Shown one piece after another: positions 48,043 through 57,748 of a DNA stretch of 64,000 nt. The stretch's first letter is position 1. Each line of letters starts with the position of its first letter. The notes beneath the pieces are model-generated. The model saw only the letters and a program-made list of their open reading frames with translations. It ran no database searches and had not been told where the DNA came from. Both the position numbers and the translations under genes were made by a program. Origin of the DNA: Planktosalinus sp963975935 (GTDB taxonomy: Bacteria; Bacteroidota; Bacteroidia; Flavobacteriales; Flavobacteriaceae); contig CAXBIQ010000001.1 in NCBI GenBank assembly GCA_963975935.1, positions 503,751 through 567,750 of the forward strand, read 5' to 3'.

Positions 48043-50568
48043 TTATTTTTTATAAGCCAAAAGCCTTAACGCATTAAAAACCACAAGTAACGTTGAGCCT
48101 TCGTGGATGACCACTGCAATACCGATATTGGCCCAACCCATAATGGTCGATGGTATGAGCAATGCCACAATACCGAGGCTTACCCAAAGGTTTTGCTTAA
48201 TAATGGTTTTTGCCTTCCTGCTCAAACCTATGGCAAAGGGCAGGGTTTCCAGTTTATCGGCCATTAGGGCAATGTCAGCTGTTTCCAATGCTACATCACT
48301 GCCCGCAGCACCCATTGCGATTCCTACGGTGCTGTTTGCCATTGCAGGGGCATCGTTCACACCGTCGCCTACCATTGCGACTTTGGATTCCTGTTCTTTT
48401 AATTTTTTAATGGCATCAACCTTTTCCTCTGGCAACAGGCTTCCCCAGGCATCGGTCAACCCAATTTCTTTAGCAACGGCATCGGCAACCTTTTGATTAT
48501 CCCCGGTTAGCATTATCATCCGTTTGATGCCGATTTCCTTTAATTTTTTCAGTGTTTCCTTGGCCGCTTCCCGTGGGGTATCCATCAGGGCGATGATACC
48601 TATATATTCTTTGTTCCTTCTTATGAGCATTGTGGTATTTCCACCACCTTCAAGTTCTTTTACTTTATTCGATATTTCTTCGGATGGTATTGCTTCATCG
48701 AGGTCTTCGTACAAGTCAAGGTTTCCAATATAGATTTTATCCTTGCCAAAGGACGCTTTGATACCTTTTCCTAGAACCGCTTCCAAATCTGACGCATCGG
48801 TAATATCAGTACCTTTCAGACGCTCTTTCCCATCCCTTACGACGGCTTTGGCCAAAGGGTGGTCGCTCAAGTTTTCAACGGCAACGGCTATCTTTAACAG
48901 TTCATTTTCTTCAATATTTCCCAGTGGTACTACTTCGGTAAGTTTGGGCTTGCCTTCGGTAAGCGTGCCCGTTTTATCAAAAGCCAAAGCGGTAATGACC
49001 CCTAAATCCTCAAGTGGTCGCCCACCTTTGATAAGTACACCGCCCCGTGCTGCCCGTGCCACACCGCTTAATACCGCACTTGGTGTTGAAATGGCGAGTG
49101 CACAGGGGCTGGCAGCTACCAATACTGCCATTGCACGGTAAAAACTGGCACTAAACGGTTCATCAATGACCAAAAAGGCAAAGAGTAGGATACTAACCAA
49201 TATCAGTACGGATGGTACAAAATATTTTTCAAACTTGTCGGTCAACAGTTGGGTAGGGGATTTCTGGGTCTGTGCCTCGTTGACCAATTTGACCAGTCGG
49301 GACAGCGTAGAGTCTTTGGCTTCTTTGATTACCTTTATTTCCAGAGTATTATTACCGTTGATAGTTCCAGCAAAAACGCGGTTTTCGTCCTTGATATCAT
49401 CGTCTGCTGAATAGTCCTTGCCCGTATCTTCCACAGGAATTTTGTCCACAGGTACACTTTCCCCTGTGATAGGTGCTTGGTTGACACTGCTTTTTCCTTT
49501 GACCACAACACCATCGGCAGATATTTTACTGTTGGGCTTGACCACAATGATATCACCTATAATTAATTTTTCAATCCCGACTTCTTCTGTCTTGCCATCT
49601 TTTTTGAGCAATGCCGTTTTTGGTGCCAAATCTGCCAGTGCCGCAATGGACTTTCGGGCCTTTTCCATTGCATAATGTTCAAGGGCGTGCCCCAAACTAA
49701 ACAGGAACAATAACAATGCACCTTCTGCCCATTCTCCCAGAATGGCGGCACCAATGGCGGCAACCAACATTAAGAAGTCAATTTCAAAACCGCCTTTGGC
49801 GACGGTCTGTACTGCTTCCTTGGCCGTAAAGAAACCACCGAAAAAGTAAGCGCCAATGTATAAAGTAAGACTGACCCAATCTGGGATGGATTCCACATAG
49901 GAAAGGCCGAAACCTATTCCGAGAAGTGCCCCACAGATAATGGAAAAAATGAGCTCCGTATTTTTACCGAAAATACCACCGTGGGCGTGCTCTTCTCCTT
50001 CCTCGTGGGTCTCGCCTTCTTTGTGCTCGTGTCCCTCTGTGGAAGTTTGCTCTTTAGTCTCTTCCTTCTTTGAACGCTCCTGTTTTTTGGATGCTTTGGT
50101 GTAATCATTTTCGTTTGAAGCACTGCGTTGAACCTGAAGGTCTTCCTTTTCAATTTGTTTGCTTATTTCATCAAAATTTGTTTGCTTTTTATCAAACTCA
50201 AGTCGTACCATTCCAGAGCCTGAAACGGAAGCTTCCAAAACTCCATTGATTGCCAAAAGGCTTTTCTCTATGGAACGAGCCTGTCTTGTGTGTCTGATTC
50301 CTTTAACTTCAATGAGCAAATGCCCGTATTTTTCGGTAATCTCGGCACCAGTACTTTCGGCGAGGGATTGAATGCGGTCGATGGAAATGATATCTGGGTC
50401 ATAATGAAAACAGAGCTGTGGCACATTAGCTCCGTTTGCATCGGCAATGTGCACTTTTTCGATGCCCTCTTTAGCTTGTAGTTTTTGAATAAGCCTTTCA
50501 ACACAAGAATCTTTTTCGTTTGGAACTTGCGGAAGGATGACCGATATTTTTAGTTGTAGTTTTTCCAT
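48043..50568 (-). CDS. P1B-type heavy-metal ATPase (SPC type) with two HMA-like N-terminal domains
   Basis: An 841-aa pump. Residues 1-75 and 77-145 are HMA-like domains (ferredoxin-like folds) that lack the CxxC pair; a His/Glu-rich linker (GHEHKEGETHEEGEEHAHGG, about 178-197) can bind metal. Then eight helices with the ion motif SPC in AASPCALAISTPSAVLSG near residue 487 in place of CPC, DKTGT near 529, DHPLAKAV, and GDGVNDAPAMANSTVGIAMG. SPC is seen in P1B-4 pumps (Co, Zn, Cd or Fe). Stop and start lie between Fur and SpoIIAA-like genes. Confidence 0.9.
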   Translation of the reverse strand: MEKLQLKISVILPQVPNEKDSCVERLIQKLQAKEGIEKVHIADANGANVPQLCFHYDPDIISIDRIQSLAESTGAEITEKYGHLLIEVKGIRHTRQARSIEKSLLAINGVLEASVSGSGMVRLEFDKKQTNFDEISKQIEKEDLQVQRSASNENDYTKASKKQERSKKEETKEQTSTEGHEHKEGETHEEGEEHAHGGIFGKNTELIFSIICGALLGIGFGLSYVESIPDWVSLTLYIGAYFFGGFFTAKEAVQTVAKGGFEIDFLMLVAAIGAAILGEWAEGALLLFLFSLGHALEHYAMEKARKSIAALADLAPKTALLKKDGKTEEVGIEKLIIGDIIVVKPNSKISADGVVVKGKSSVNQAPITGESVPVDKIPVEDTGKDYSADDDIKDENRVFAGTINGNNTLEIKVIKEAKDSTLSRLVKLVNEAQTQKSPTQLLTDKFEKYFVPSVLILVSILLFAFLVIDEPFSASFYRAMAVLVAASPCALAISTPSAVLSGVARAARGGVLIKGGRPLEDLGVITALAFDKTGTLTEGKPKLTEVVPLGNIEENELLKIAVAVENLSDHPLAKAVVRDGKERLKGTDITDASDLEAVLGKGIKASFGKDKIYIGNLDLYEDLDEAIPSEEISNKVKELEGGGNTTMLIRRNKEYIGIIALMDTPREAAKETLKKLKEIGIKRMIMLTGDNQKVADAVAKEIGLTDAWGSLLPEEKVDAIKKLKEQESKVAMVGDGVNDAPAMANSTVGIAMGAAGSDVALETADIALMADKLETLPFAIGLSRKAKTIIKQNLWVSLGIVALLIPSTIMGWANIGIAVVIHEGSTLLVVFNALRLLAYKK

Positions 50569-50577
50569 TTTTTATTT

Positions 50578-50925
50578 TTATTTTATCCACTCTTTGGCAT
50601 CGTCTTTTTCTTCGGTCTTATAAAATTTTATATGAGCTTCTGAAAAAGGAAGCAATACCTCGGTAAATTGCTCTTGCCATTTAACGCTACCCACCAAAGC
50701 AACACGCTTTAAATGCTTTTCATTCGGAAGATTTAATTCAATACCCTTCCAATAGGCACTTACCGTCCAGCCTTCAAAATTTTGCATTTCAATATACCAG
50801 AACACTTCCTGATATGCATTTATGTGTTCTGTTAAGACCGGTATCAAGTTTTCATAATCCTTGGCATCCAGCTTATTCTCTGCTACCATATATACAGTAG
50901 CCTCTTTTTTATAGATTGTTATCAT
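50578..50925 (-). CDS. SpoIIAA-like (STAS/SEC14-type) protein, copy 1
   Basis: A 115-aa cytosolic protein paralogous to the one at 45606-45965: ITIYKKEATVYMVAENKLDAKDYENLIPVLTEHINAYQEVFWYIEMQNFEGWTVSAYWKGIELNLPNEKHLKRVALVGSVKWQEQFTEVLLPFSEAHIKFYK. It is 9 bp ahead of the SPC-type ATPase gene and 42 bp behind the Fur gene. Function unknown; the fixed neighbourhood with a P-type ATPase suggests a role in metal homeostasis. Confidence 0.8.
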   Translation of the reverse strand: MITIYKKEATVYMVAENKLDAKDYENLIPVLTEHINAYQEVFWYIEMQNFEGWTVSAYWKGIELNLPNEKHLKRVALVGSVKWQEQFTEVLLPFSEAHIKFYKTEEKDDAKEWIK

Positions 50926-50967
50926 TGCTCATTATTTAAATGATAATTGAATTTAAAAACCAAAGGT

Positions 50968-51390
50968 TTAATCCAAATTGCCACTGCATTTTTCGCAGAT
51001 ACCCTTTACCACCAAGTTAATGTCCTCCGTGATATAGCCATCAGGCAAGTTGATGTGAGGGATTTTATGCTCTGTTAAACAGACCGTTTCATTACAATTG
51101 TTGCAATGAAAGTGCAAATGAAGGTCGTTGCCGACCTCGCATTCACAATTTTCTTCGCAAAGGGCGTATTTTATAACTCCCGTACCATCCTCGATTTGAT
51201 GCACAATACCTTTTTCTTCAAACGCTTTCATAGTCCTAAATAGGGTACTTCTTTCACTGACCTTAAAATCCTTTTCCAAGTCGCCAAGGCTGATGGCCAC
51301 ATTCAACTCTGCCAACCGCTTATATGTCATAAGGCGCATAGCTGTAGGTCGTATTCCTTTGCTTTCTAAAAATTGAACTATTTTTTCCAT
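50968..51390 (-). CDS. Fur-family metalloregulator, copy 1
   Basis: A 140-aa Fur-type repressor: GIRPTAMRLMTYKRLAELNVAISLGDLEKDFKVSERSTLFRTMKAFEEKGIVHQIEDGTGVIKYAL, metal site LHLHFHCNNCNETVCL, C-terminal CEKCSGN, and an extra Cys pair ENCECEVG. It resembles the copy at 47572 over its whole length. Position inside the czc operon, behind the PII-like gene, suggests control of this operon by zinc or a similar metal. Confidence 0.9.
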   Translation of the reverse strand: MEKIVQFLESKGIRPTAMRLMTYKRLAELNVAISLGDLEKDFKVSERSTLFRTMKAFEEKGIVHQIEDGTGVIKYALCEENCECEVGNDLHLHFHCNNCNETVCLTEHKIPHINLPDGYITEDINLVVKGICEKCSGNLD

Positions 51391-51406
51391 TTGTTTAAAA
51401 AGAGAT

Positions 51407-51745
51407 TTACAGGTCGTGCCGTTTTAAGGAATCTCCTGTTTTAATCTGAAAGGCATCTTCAATATTTGCTATATAAATAATACCATCTCCAGGCCCGTCG
51501 GTTTTGGCGTTGGCTATAATTGTTTCAATGGCCGCTTGGGCTTCCTCATTTTGACAGACCAATTCCAATTTTACCACAGGACTATCTGTTACGTGAAAAT
51601 CTAGCGACGGTCTTGCACCTTTTGCCTTGAATGCGCCCGTGCCTTCTGCTTGTGAAAGGGTCATACTTTCAAATCCATTGTCAGAAAGTGCTTCAATGAC
51701 TCTTTGGATTCGGTTTGGTTTTATAAATGCTTTTATTTCTTTCAT
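51407..51745 (-). CDS. PII-like protein of the metal operon
   Basis: A 112-aa protein with the PII (GlnB) fold: start MKEIKAFIKPNRIQRVIEALSDNGFESMTLSQAEGTG, then VKLELVCQNEEAQAAIETIIANAKTDGPGDGIIYIANIEDAFQIKTG. The T-loop Tyr51 uridylylation segment of true GlnB is missing, and the T-loop region (KAKGARPSLDFHVTDSPV) differs. It follows czcB in the same orientation. PII-like proteins occur in CzcA/CusA operons of Bacteroidota and may sense a small molecule or metal to tune the pump. No ammonium transporter is near, which argues against a nitrogen role. Confidence 0.83.
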   Translation of the reverse strand: MKEIKAFIKPNRIQRVIEALSDNGFESMTLSQAEGTGAFKAKGARPSLDFHVTDSPVVKLELVCQNEEAQAAIETIIANAKTDGPGDGIIYIANIEDAFQIKTGDSLKRHDL

Positions 51746-51941
51746 CTGTTGATATTTATTTGTTTTTTAATGGTCATATGTAATTCCCCAATCAACATTG
51801 TGGTTGGTATCCACATTGTTATAGCTCATTTCATATTTTTAAATTTTCAATCGATTTTGAACCGAGCCTGTTTTTTAATTTTTAACTAACTAATTAAGAC
51901 GATAAACAAACTCGGAATCAAAATCTTTGATTGTTATTGAA

Positions 51942-53198
51942 TTAATGTCCGTGTTCCAGTTCGCCCTTGACCATTTCCGAAGACAGGTTATAAGCTCCGT
52001 TTATCACGACTTTGGCATCCTTTGAAACTTCGGCAGGTAGATTGACTTCAACAAAGCCTAAATCAGTAATACCAACCGTTACGGGTATCATTTTGAATTT
52101 CATTTTGCCCGCTTCCATTTCTTCATCTTCATCCAAAATAAAAATGAAGGATTGCTCGCCTTCTTTTATAATGGCAGCTTCCGGTACGGCAAAACCCTTT
52201 TTCTCGCCTTGCACTATTCGCCCTTCCACATACATACCCGGCAATAGGTTTTTATCCTTGTTTTCAATATCTGCCAGAACTTCCAAAGCTTTTGGGTCTG
52301 TATTGAAGGTTTTACCAACAGACCGAACGGTTGCTTTAAGCAGTTCATCTGGACGAGAGGCCGTGGAAAAATATATCTGTTGCCCTTGCTTGATTTGCTT
52401 TATGTCCTTCTCATATACTTTGAAGTTGACATAAATTTTTGAGTTGTCGCTTATCGAGAACATTTTGGATTGTTGTGCCACGTAATCGCCAAGGCTAATC
52501 ATTACTTCATCCACATACCCACTTATAGGCGAGGTAATGGGAACAGCGGAATATATCTGTCCTTCCGCCACTTTGTCCGGGTTAATGCTCAACAGTCTCA
52601 ATTGGGACCGCAAACCATTGACGCTGGATGTTGTAGAACGAAATTTTGACTGTGCCATTTGAAATTCCTTGCCAGAAGAAACACCTTTATCATAAAGAGT
52701 CTGCTTGCGCTCAAAATCCTGTTTCAAAAAGACCAATTCATCATTTTTTTCCTGATAATCTTGTTGCATTGCAATGATATCAGGGTGTTCTATATATGCC
52801 AACACCTGTCCTTTGCTTACGTTATCTCCGGGTATTACTTTTATGGAACTCACATTTCCACCAACAAAAGGACTTATGTTCGCCTTGTCCTGTGGGAAAA
52901 GTTCCAGCGTTCCTGTTACCTTAATGTTGTTCCCTAAATTGCGTTCCTCCAAAAGTTTCATTTCCAAACCTATGGTTTCGGCCTGTTGCTTTGTGAGTTC
53001 CACAACGCCTTCTTCCTCGCTGTGACCTTCTTCTTCTCCTTCACTGTGGCCTTCCTCGCCGTGTGCATCTTCTCCAGCTTCATTGGTTTTTGATACGCCT
53101 TCGGCTTCGTTATGCCCAAGTTCAGATTTTGGGGCATCATTACAACTCATAAACATAAGTGTAAATAATACGGTACTTACTAATAGTATATTCTTCAT
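51942..53198 (-). CDS. RND efflux periplasmic adaptor (CzcB-type lipoprotein)
   Basis: A 418-aa adaptor. Lipoprotein signal MKNILLVSTVLFTLMFMSC, then an acidic, His-rich metal-binding stretch (HGEEGHSEGEEEGHSEEEG, about 40-65), barrel-sandwich halves (SPFVGGNVSSIKVIPGDNVSKGQVLAYIEHPDI and PITSPISGYVDEVMISLGDYV) around a helical hairpin, then the beta-barrel and a final MP domain. I chose the ATG at 53198, 16 bp behind the pump stop; the longer frame has no sensible start. It links the inner-membrane pump to the outer-membrane part. Confidence 0.9.
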   Translation of the reverse strand: MKNILLVSTVLFTLMFMSCNDAPKSELGHNEAEGVSKTNEAGEDAHGEEGHSEGEEEGHSEEEGVVELTKQQAETIGLEMKLLEERNLGNNIKVTGTLELFPQDKANISPFVGGNVSSIKVIPGDNVSKGQVLAYIEHPDIIAMQQDYQEKNDELVFLKQDFERKQTLYDKGVSSGKEFQMAQSKFRSTTSSVNGLRSQLRLLSINPDKVAEGQIYSAVPITSPISGYVDEVMISLGDYVAQQSKMFSISDNSKIYVNFKVYEKDIKQIKQGQQIYFSTASRPDELLKATVRSVGKTFNTDPKALEVLADIENKDKNLLPGMYVEGRIVQGEKKGFAVPEAAIIKEGEQSFIFILDEDEEMEAGKMKFKMIPVTVGITDLGFVEVNLPAEVSKDAKVVINGAYNLSSEMVKGELEHGH

Positions 53199-53214
53199 TT
53201 CTCTTTTTTTAAGG

Positions 53215-56200
53215 TTATAAATTGCCCAATTGATATTGCATATCAATGGTCTGCTGGTTAAACTGATTGATGTATTGTAAATGGTTTTGTTTAATGCGGA
53301 TGGCACTGTTGAGAATCGTGATGTAATTGACATAATCTATTTCGCCTTCCTTAGATGCCAATTGCGCTGTGGTAATTTGCTGTTCTGCCAACAATAGTGC
53401 GCCTTCTTCGTAATATTGCAAAATCTTCTTTGTTTTTTCAAGGGATTTGGTCAATTGCGACACACGACTTTCCGTGACCGCCTTTTGTTCCAAATATTGA
53501 TTCTCTGCTACCATTGCGTCTGCCTTGGCTGCCTTGACCCTCGACTTCTGGGGAAAAAACCATAACGGAATGCTAATACCTGCCTGATAGGTGTTGAAGC
53601 CTGACACTTCATCCACAACCTGTCTGCCATACGATAAGCTGAATTTCGGTAGGAATTGTGATTTCTCAACGCCCACGTTTGCTTTACTTACTTCGGCATT
53701 TTGCAAGGCATATTGCAACATTGGGTTATTCGCTACCGAAGTGGAATCTAATGTCGCCATAAAATCCAATGTTTTGTATGGTTCACTAATCGTTTCAATG
53801 GATTCATCCGTTCCCAAATATTGTTTTAAGGCACGTTTGGCTATTTCAATATCATCAAAGGCTTGTTGCCTTAATACTTGAATCTGTTGAAATTCGGAAG
53901 AGGCTGAAATAAATTCCAATTTGCCTGTTTCTCCCGTATCATACCGAAGTTGGGCAGCGGTCTTAAAATTGGCATAAATACTGTCCAGTTGGTCTGCAAA
54001 GCGCAACTGCGCCTTATAATAATTTATTTGGTCATACGCTTGCATCACATTACGCACCAATTGTTGTTCACTGGCCACATAAAACTTTTCTCCCAAGGCA
54101 ATACGCTCTTTGTAAAACTTCGATTTTGAAAAACCGGAAAGCAAATCAATGTTGCCCTGTTGCACACCAACGGTTGTCTGCACTCCAGGAAGATTATTTC
54201 CATATTCTTCTTTGCCCGTGAAAACTTGAGTGCTACCAAGGTCAAAACTCGTTCCCTTTAGTGCCTTTTCCCGTTCAATAAATGCTTGGCTCTCTTTAAG
54301 TGATGGATAATTCTGTTTAGCCATAGCAATAGCCTCATCAATGGTCAAGGTCTTTGGGATTGTACCATCTTGATTGGTGTCTTGGGCAAATGAAGTACCA
54401 GAAGCCATCAAACCTCCAACCATCAATAATACGGTTACAATATTGGTTGATTTTTTAATATAACTTACATCTCCACCATTGTCCTTCTTTTCTTTTCGGG
54501 ATTCCAGCCAATAATAAAGAATAGGAATAACCACCAAGGTCAGAAATGTTGCCGTAAGCATTCCTCCAATGACTACTGTCGCCAAAGGTCGCTGTACTTC
54601 TGCACCACCAGAGGTAGAAATCGCCATTGGGATAAAACCCATAATTGTTGTAATGGCTGTTAATAAAATTGGACGTAAACGTTCGTGCGTTGCTTCGTAT
54701 ATACGTTTTTTTAAATCTGTCATTCCACTGTCTTTTAATTCATTGAATTTGTTTATGAGTATGAGTCCGTTTAATACGGCAACTCCGAAGAGCACGATAA
54801 ACCCGACTCCGGCAGAAATACTGAAAGGCATTCCACGAATCAACAAAACGAAAACACCACCAATGGTCGCCAAAGGCACTGCCATATAGATCATCAAGGC
54901 CTGTGTAACTGAATTTAAAGCAAAGTAAAGCAGAACAAATATTGTTAATAGAACGATTGGAACTACAATCATCAATCGGTCTGAAGCACGTTGAAGGTTT
55001 TCGAAAGAACCTCCGTAGGTTACAAAATAACCTGGTGGCAGTTTCACGTCCGTTTCCAATTTTTGTTGAATTTCCTCGACCATCGATTTTACATCGCGCC
55101 CACGAACATTGACCCCTACCGAAATACGACGGGAGGTATTGTCCCTTGAAATCTGCATCGGACCTGGCTTATAGCTGATATCTGCAACCTCCTTTAAAGG
55201 TACTTGTGCACCGTTTGGCAGGTCTATGAAAAGGTTTTTTAAGCTATTGATGTCTTGTCGATATTCCTCTGCCAAACGAATGACCACATCGAATCGTTTT
55301 TCCCCTTCAAAAATGACTCCTGCCTGTTCTCCAGAAAATGAAGCACTTACATAATCATTCAGCTTGTCAACGGTTACACCGTATTGTGCCATTTTTGCCC
55401 GGTTATACACCACTGTCATTTGTGGCAAACCGCTTGTAGCTTCTACATTGAGGTCAGCCGCTCCGGGAACGGTTCTGATGACCGCTGCGATTTCCTGTAC
55501 CTTGTCTGCCAAAACGCCTAAATCTTCTCCGTACAGTTTGATTGCCACGTCCTCACGAACCCCTGTAAGCAATTCATTAAAACGAAGTTCTACAGGTTGG
55601 GTAAACACGAAATTTACGCCGGGAACTACTGAAATTTTTTCCTGTATTTTTTCTATCAGTTCTTCTTTACTATCTGCGGAAGTCCATTTACTCTTATCTT
55701 TTTCAAGAATAATATAACTATCGGCAATATCCATAGGCATCGGGTCTGTCGGTATTTCGGCCACACCAATCCTAGAAACTACTGTTTTTACTTCCGGAAA
55801 CTCATTGATTAACTTCTGAAGTTTCTCTGAAGCCTCAATAGATTCTGTAAGACTGCTCCCCGGTTTTATCAATGCTTGAAATGCAATATCGCCTTCATCA
55901 AATTTAGGGACAAATTCTGCTCCCATATTGCTGAAAATAAATCCTGAAATCAAAAGCAAGGAAACCGTGCCTATAACCACACCTGCCCGAAAGCGAAGTG
56001 CAAAATTTAATATAGGCAGATAGATACGATTCAGAACATCCATAATTTTATCACTGAACCTATCAATCTTGTTTTCAAACTTGGCGAACCAACTATTTTG
56101 ATTTTTAGCAGGTTTTAAAAATAATGATGACATCATTGGCACGTAGGTAAGACAAAGGATAATCGCTCCTAAAACGGCAAAACCAAATGTAAATGCCATT

Positions 56201-57630
56201 GGCCGGAACATTTTCCCTTCCACACCGGTCAAAAAAAGAATCGGTGTAAAAACTATAAGAACAATTAGTTGACCGAAGAAGGCAGAATTCATCATTTTAC
56301 TTGAAGAATCATAGGCGATTTCATCCATTTCAGCTTGGTTGATGGCGGTTGTGGATTTTTTCATCCGTTGATGAATGTGGAAAACCGCTCCTTCCACGAT
56401 AATCACCGCTCCATCTACAATAATTCCAAAATCGATCGCACCCAAGGACATTAAATTTGCCCAAATGCCAAATTGTTTCATCAAAATAAATGCAAATAAT
56501 AGACATAAAGGGATTATCGAAGCTGCTATCAAGCCACCACGGAAGCTTCCCAAAAGTAAGACCAAAACAAATATGACGATTAGGGCTCCTTCTATTAGAT
56601 TGTTTTTAACGGTACTTGTGGTTGCCTCAATAAGTTCACTTCGGCTTAAAAAAGCATCAATATAAACACCTTCCGGCAGGGATTTTTGAATTTCTACAAT
56701 ACGCTTTTCCACATTTTCAATCACGTCGCCTGGGCTTTCGCCTTTCAGCATTAAAATTTGTCCACCAACAGTTTCGTGTCCATCTTGGGTAAACGCACCA
56801 TAACGCACTTGATTACCATAGCCTACTTTTTCCGCGACATCACGTATTAAAACCGGGCTTCCATTTTGTGTGGTTACAACCGTGTTTTCCAAATCGGCAA
56901 TACTTCGTGCCAGCCCTTCGCCACGGATAAAATTGGCTTGGTGGTTTTTTTCAATGTAAGCACCACCAGTATTGGCATTGTTGACTTTCAAGGCTTCAAA
57001 GACCTGATTCATTGTAATACCGAAACTTTTCAGCTTATTAGGATTTATTGCAACTTCATACTGTTTTACATAACCTCCAAAAGCATTGACCTCGACCACT
57101 CCGGGGACTAATGCCATTTGACGTTTTACAATCCAATCTTGGATGGTACGAAGCTCCATTGCATCATATTTGTCTTCATAGCCTTCTTTTACTTTTAAGG
57201 TATATTGAAAAATTTCGCCCAGACCTGTTGTTATGGGTGCCATAAAAGGTGTGCCGAAACCTTCAGGGATTTCTCCAGCAACTTCGGTCAATTTTTCCTG
57301 TACCAATTGCCTTGGCAGATAGGTTCCAGCCTCATCCTTAAAGACAATGGTAACCACCGAAAGACCAAAACGGGACACCGAACGCAGTTCGATAACGTCT
57401 GGCAGATTTGCCATTGCCAATTCTACGGGATAAGTAACAAATTGTTCAATGTCTTCAGTACCTAAATTTGGGGCAACTGTAATAACCTGTACTTGGTTGT
57501 TGGTAATATCGGGTACAGAACCCAGATTTATAGTGGCCATAGACCAAATGCCCGTACCTACAAGTGCCACTATAAAGAGCCCAATAATAAACTTGTTATT
57601 AATGGAAAATGAAATGATTTTGTTAATCAT
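53215..57630 (-). CDS. CzcA-type RND pump fused to an outer-membrane-factor domain
   Basis: A 1471-aa fusion. Residues 1-1040 are a CusA/CzcA-family pump with 12 helices and the heavy-metal signature DFGIIVDGAVIIVEG near residue 400, of the divalent (Zn, Co, Cd) type. From about 1065 an internal signal-like stretch (NIVTVLLMVGGLMASGTSFAQ) leads into a TolC/CzcC-type outer-membrane factor (TIDEAIAMAKQNYPSLKESQAFIEREKALKGT... KSQFLPKFSLSYGRQV). One polypeptide thus holds parts that normally sit in different membranes; internal cleavage at the AQ site is likely. This arrangement is known in Bacteroidota. Confidence 0.92.
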   Translation of the reverse strand: MINKIISFSINNKFIIGLFIVALVGTGIWSMATINLGSVPDITNNQVQVITVAPNLGTEDIEQFVTYPVELAMANLPDVIELRSVSRFGLSVVTIVFKDEAGTYLPRQLVQEKLTEVAGEIPEGFGTPFMAPITTGLGEIFQYTLKVKEGYEDKYDAMELRTIQDWIVKRQMALVPGVVEVNAFGGYVKQYEVAINPNKLKSFGITMNQVFEALKVNNANTGGAYIEKNHQANFIRGEGLARSIADLENTVVTTQNGSPVLIRDVAEKVGYGNQVRYGAFTQDGHETVGGQILMLKGESPGDVIENVEKRIVEIQKSLPEGVYIDAFLSRSELIEATTSTVKNNLIEGALIVIFVLVLLLGSFRGGLIAASIIPLCLLFAFILMKQFGIWANLMSLGAIDFGIIVDGAVIIVEGAVFHIHQRMKKSTTAINQAEMDEIAYDSSSKMMNSAFFGQLIVLIVFTPILFLTGVEGKMFRPMAFTFGFAVLGAIILCLTYVPMMSSLFLKPAKNQNSWFAKFENKIDRFSDKIMDVLNRIYLPILNFALRFRAGVVIGTVSLLLISGFIFSNMGAEFVPKFDEGDIAFQALIKPGSSLTESIEASEKLQKLINEFPEVKTVVSRIGVAEIPTDPMPMDIADSYIILEKDKSKWTSADSKEELIEKIQEKISVVPGVNFVFTQPVELRFNELLTGVREDVAIKLYGEDLGVLADKVQEIAAVIRTVPGAADLNVEATSGLPQMTVVYNRAKMAQYGVTVDKLNDYVSASFSGEQAGVIFEGEKRFDVVIRLAEEYRQDINSLKNLFIDLPNGAQVPLKEVADISYKPGPMQISRDNTSRRISVGVNVRGRDVKSMVEEIQQKLETDVKLPPGYFVTYGGSFENLQRASDRLMIVVPIVLLTIFVLLYFALNSVTQALMIYMAVPLATIGGVFVLLIRGMPFSISAGVGFIVLFGVAVLNGLILINKFNELKDSGMTDLKKRIYEATHERLRPILLTAITTIMGFIPMAISTSGGAEVQRPLATVVIGGMLTATFLTLVVIPILYYWLESRKEKKDNGGDVSYIKKSTNIVTVLLMVGGLMASGTSFAQDTNQDGTIPKTLTIDEAIAMAKQNYPSLKESQAFIEREKALKGTSFDLGSTQVFTGKEEYGNNLPGVQTTVGVQQGNIDLLSGFSKSKFYKERIALGEKFYVASEQQLVRNVMQAYDQINYYKAQLRFADQLDSIYANFKTAAQLRYDTGETGKLEFISASSEFQQIQVLRQQAFDDIEIAKRALKQYLGTDESIETISEPYKTLDFMATLDSTSVANNPMLQYALQNAEVSKANVGVEKSQFLPKFSLSYGRQVVDEVSGFNTYQAGISIPLWFFPQKSRVKAAKADAMVAENQYLEQKAVTESRVSQLTKSLEKTKKILQYYEEGALLLAEQQITTAQLASKEGEIDYVNYITILNSAIRIKQNHLQYINQFNQQTIDMQYQLGNL

Positions 57631-57748
57631 AGAAAAAGTATTAATTCAGTTTAAACATCGCAATGCAAAGAAATGCAATGCGTTTATGATGCGATACTTA
57701 CTTTGAAAAGCATCACGGTAGGATATAGCTATCCTAAAAAAAACTGAA

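Noticed and set aside
48107..57465. Many plus-strand open frames of 60-170 codons opposite the metal genes
   Set aside because: They are antisense shadows of strongly coding minus-strand genes, without starts, spacing or protein features of their own.
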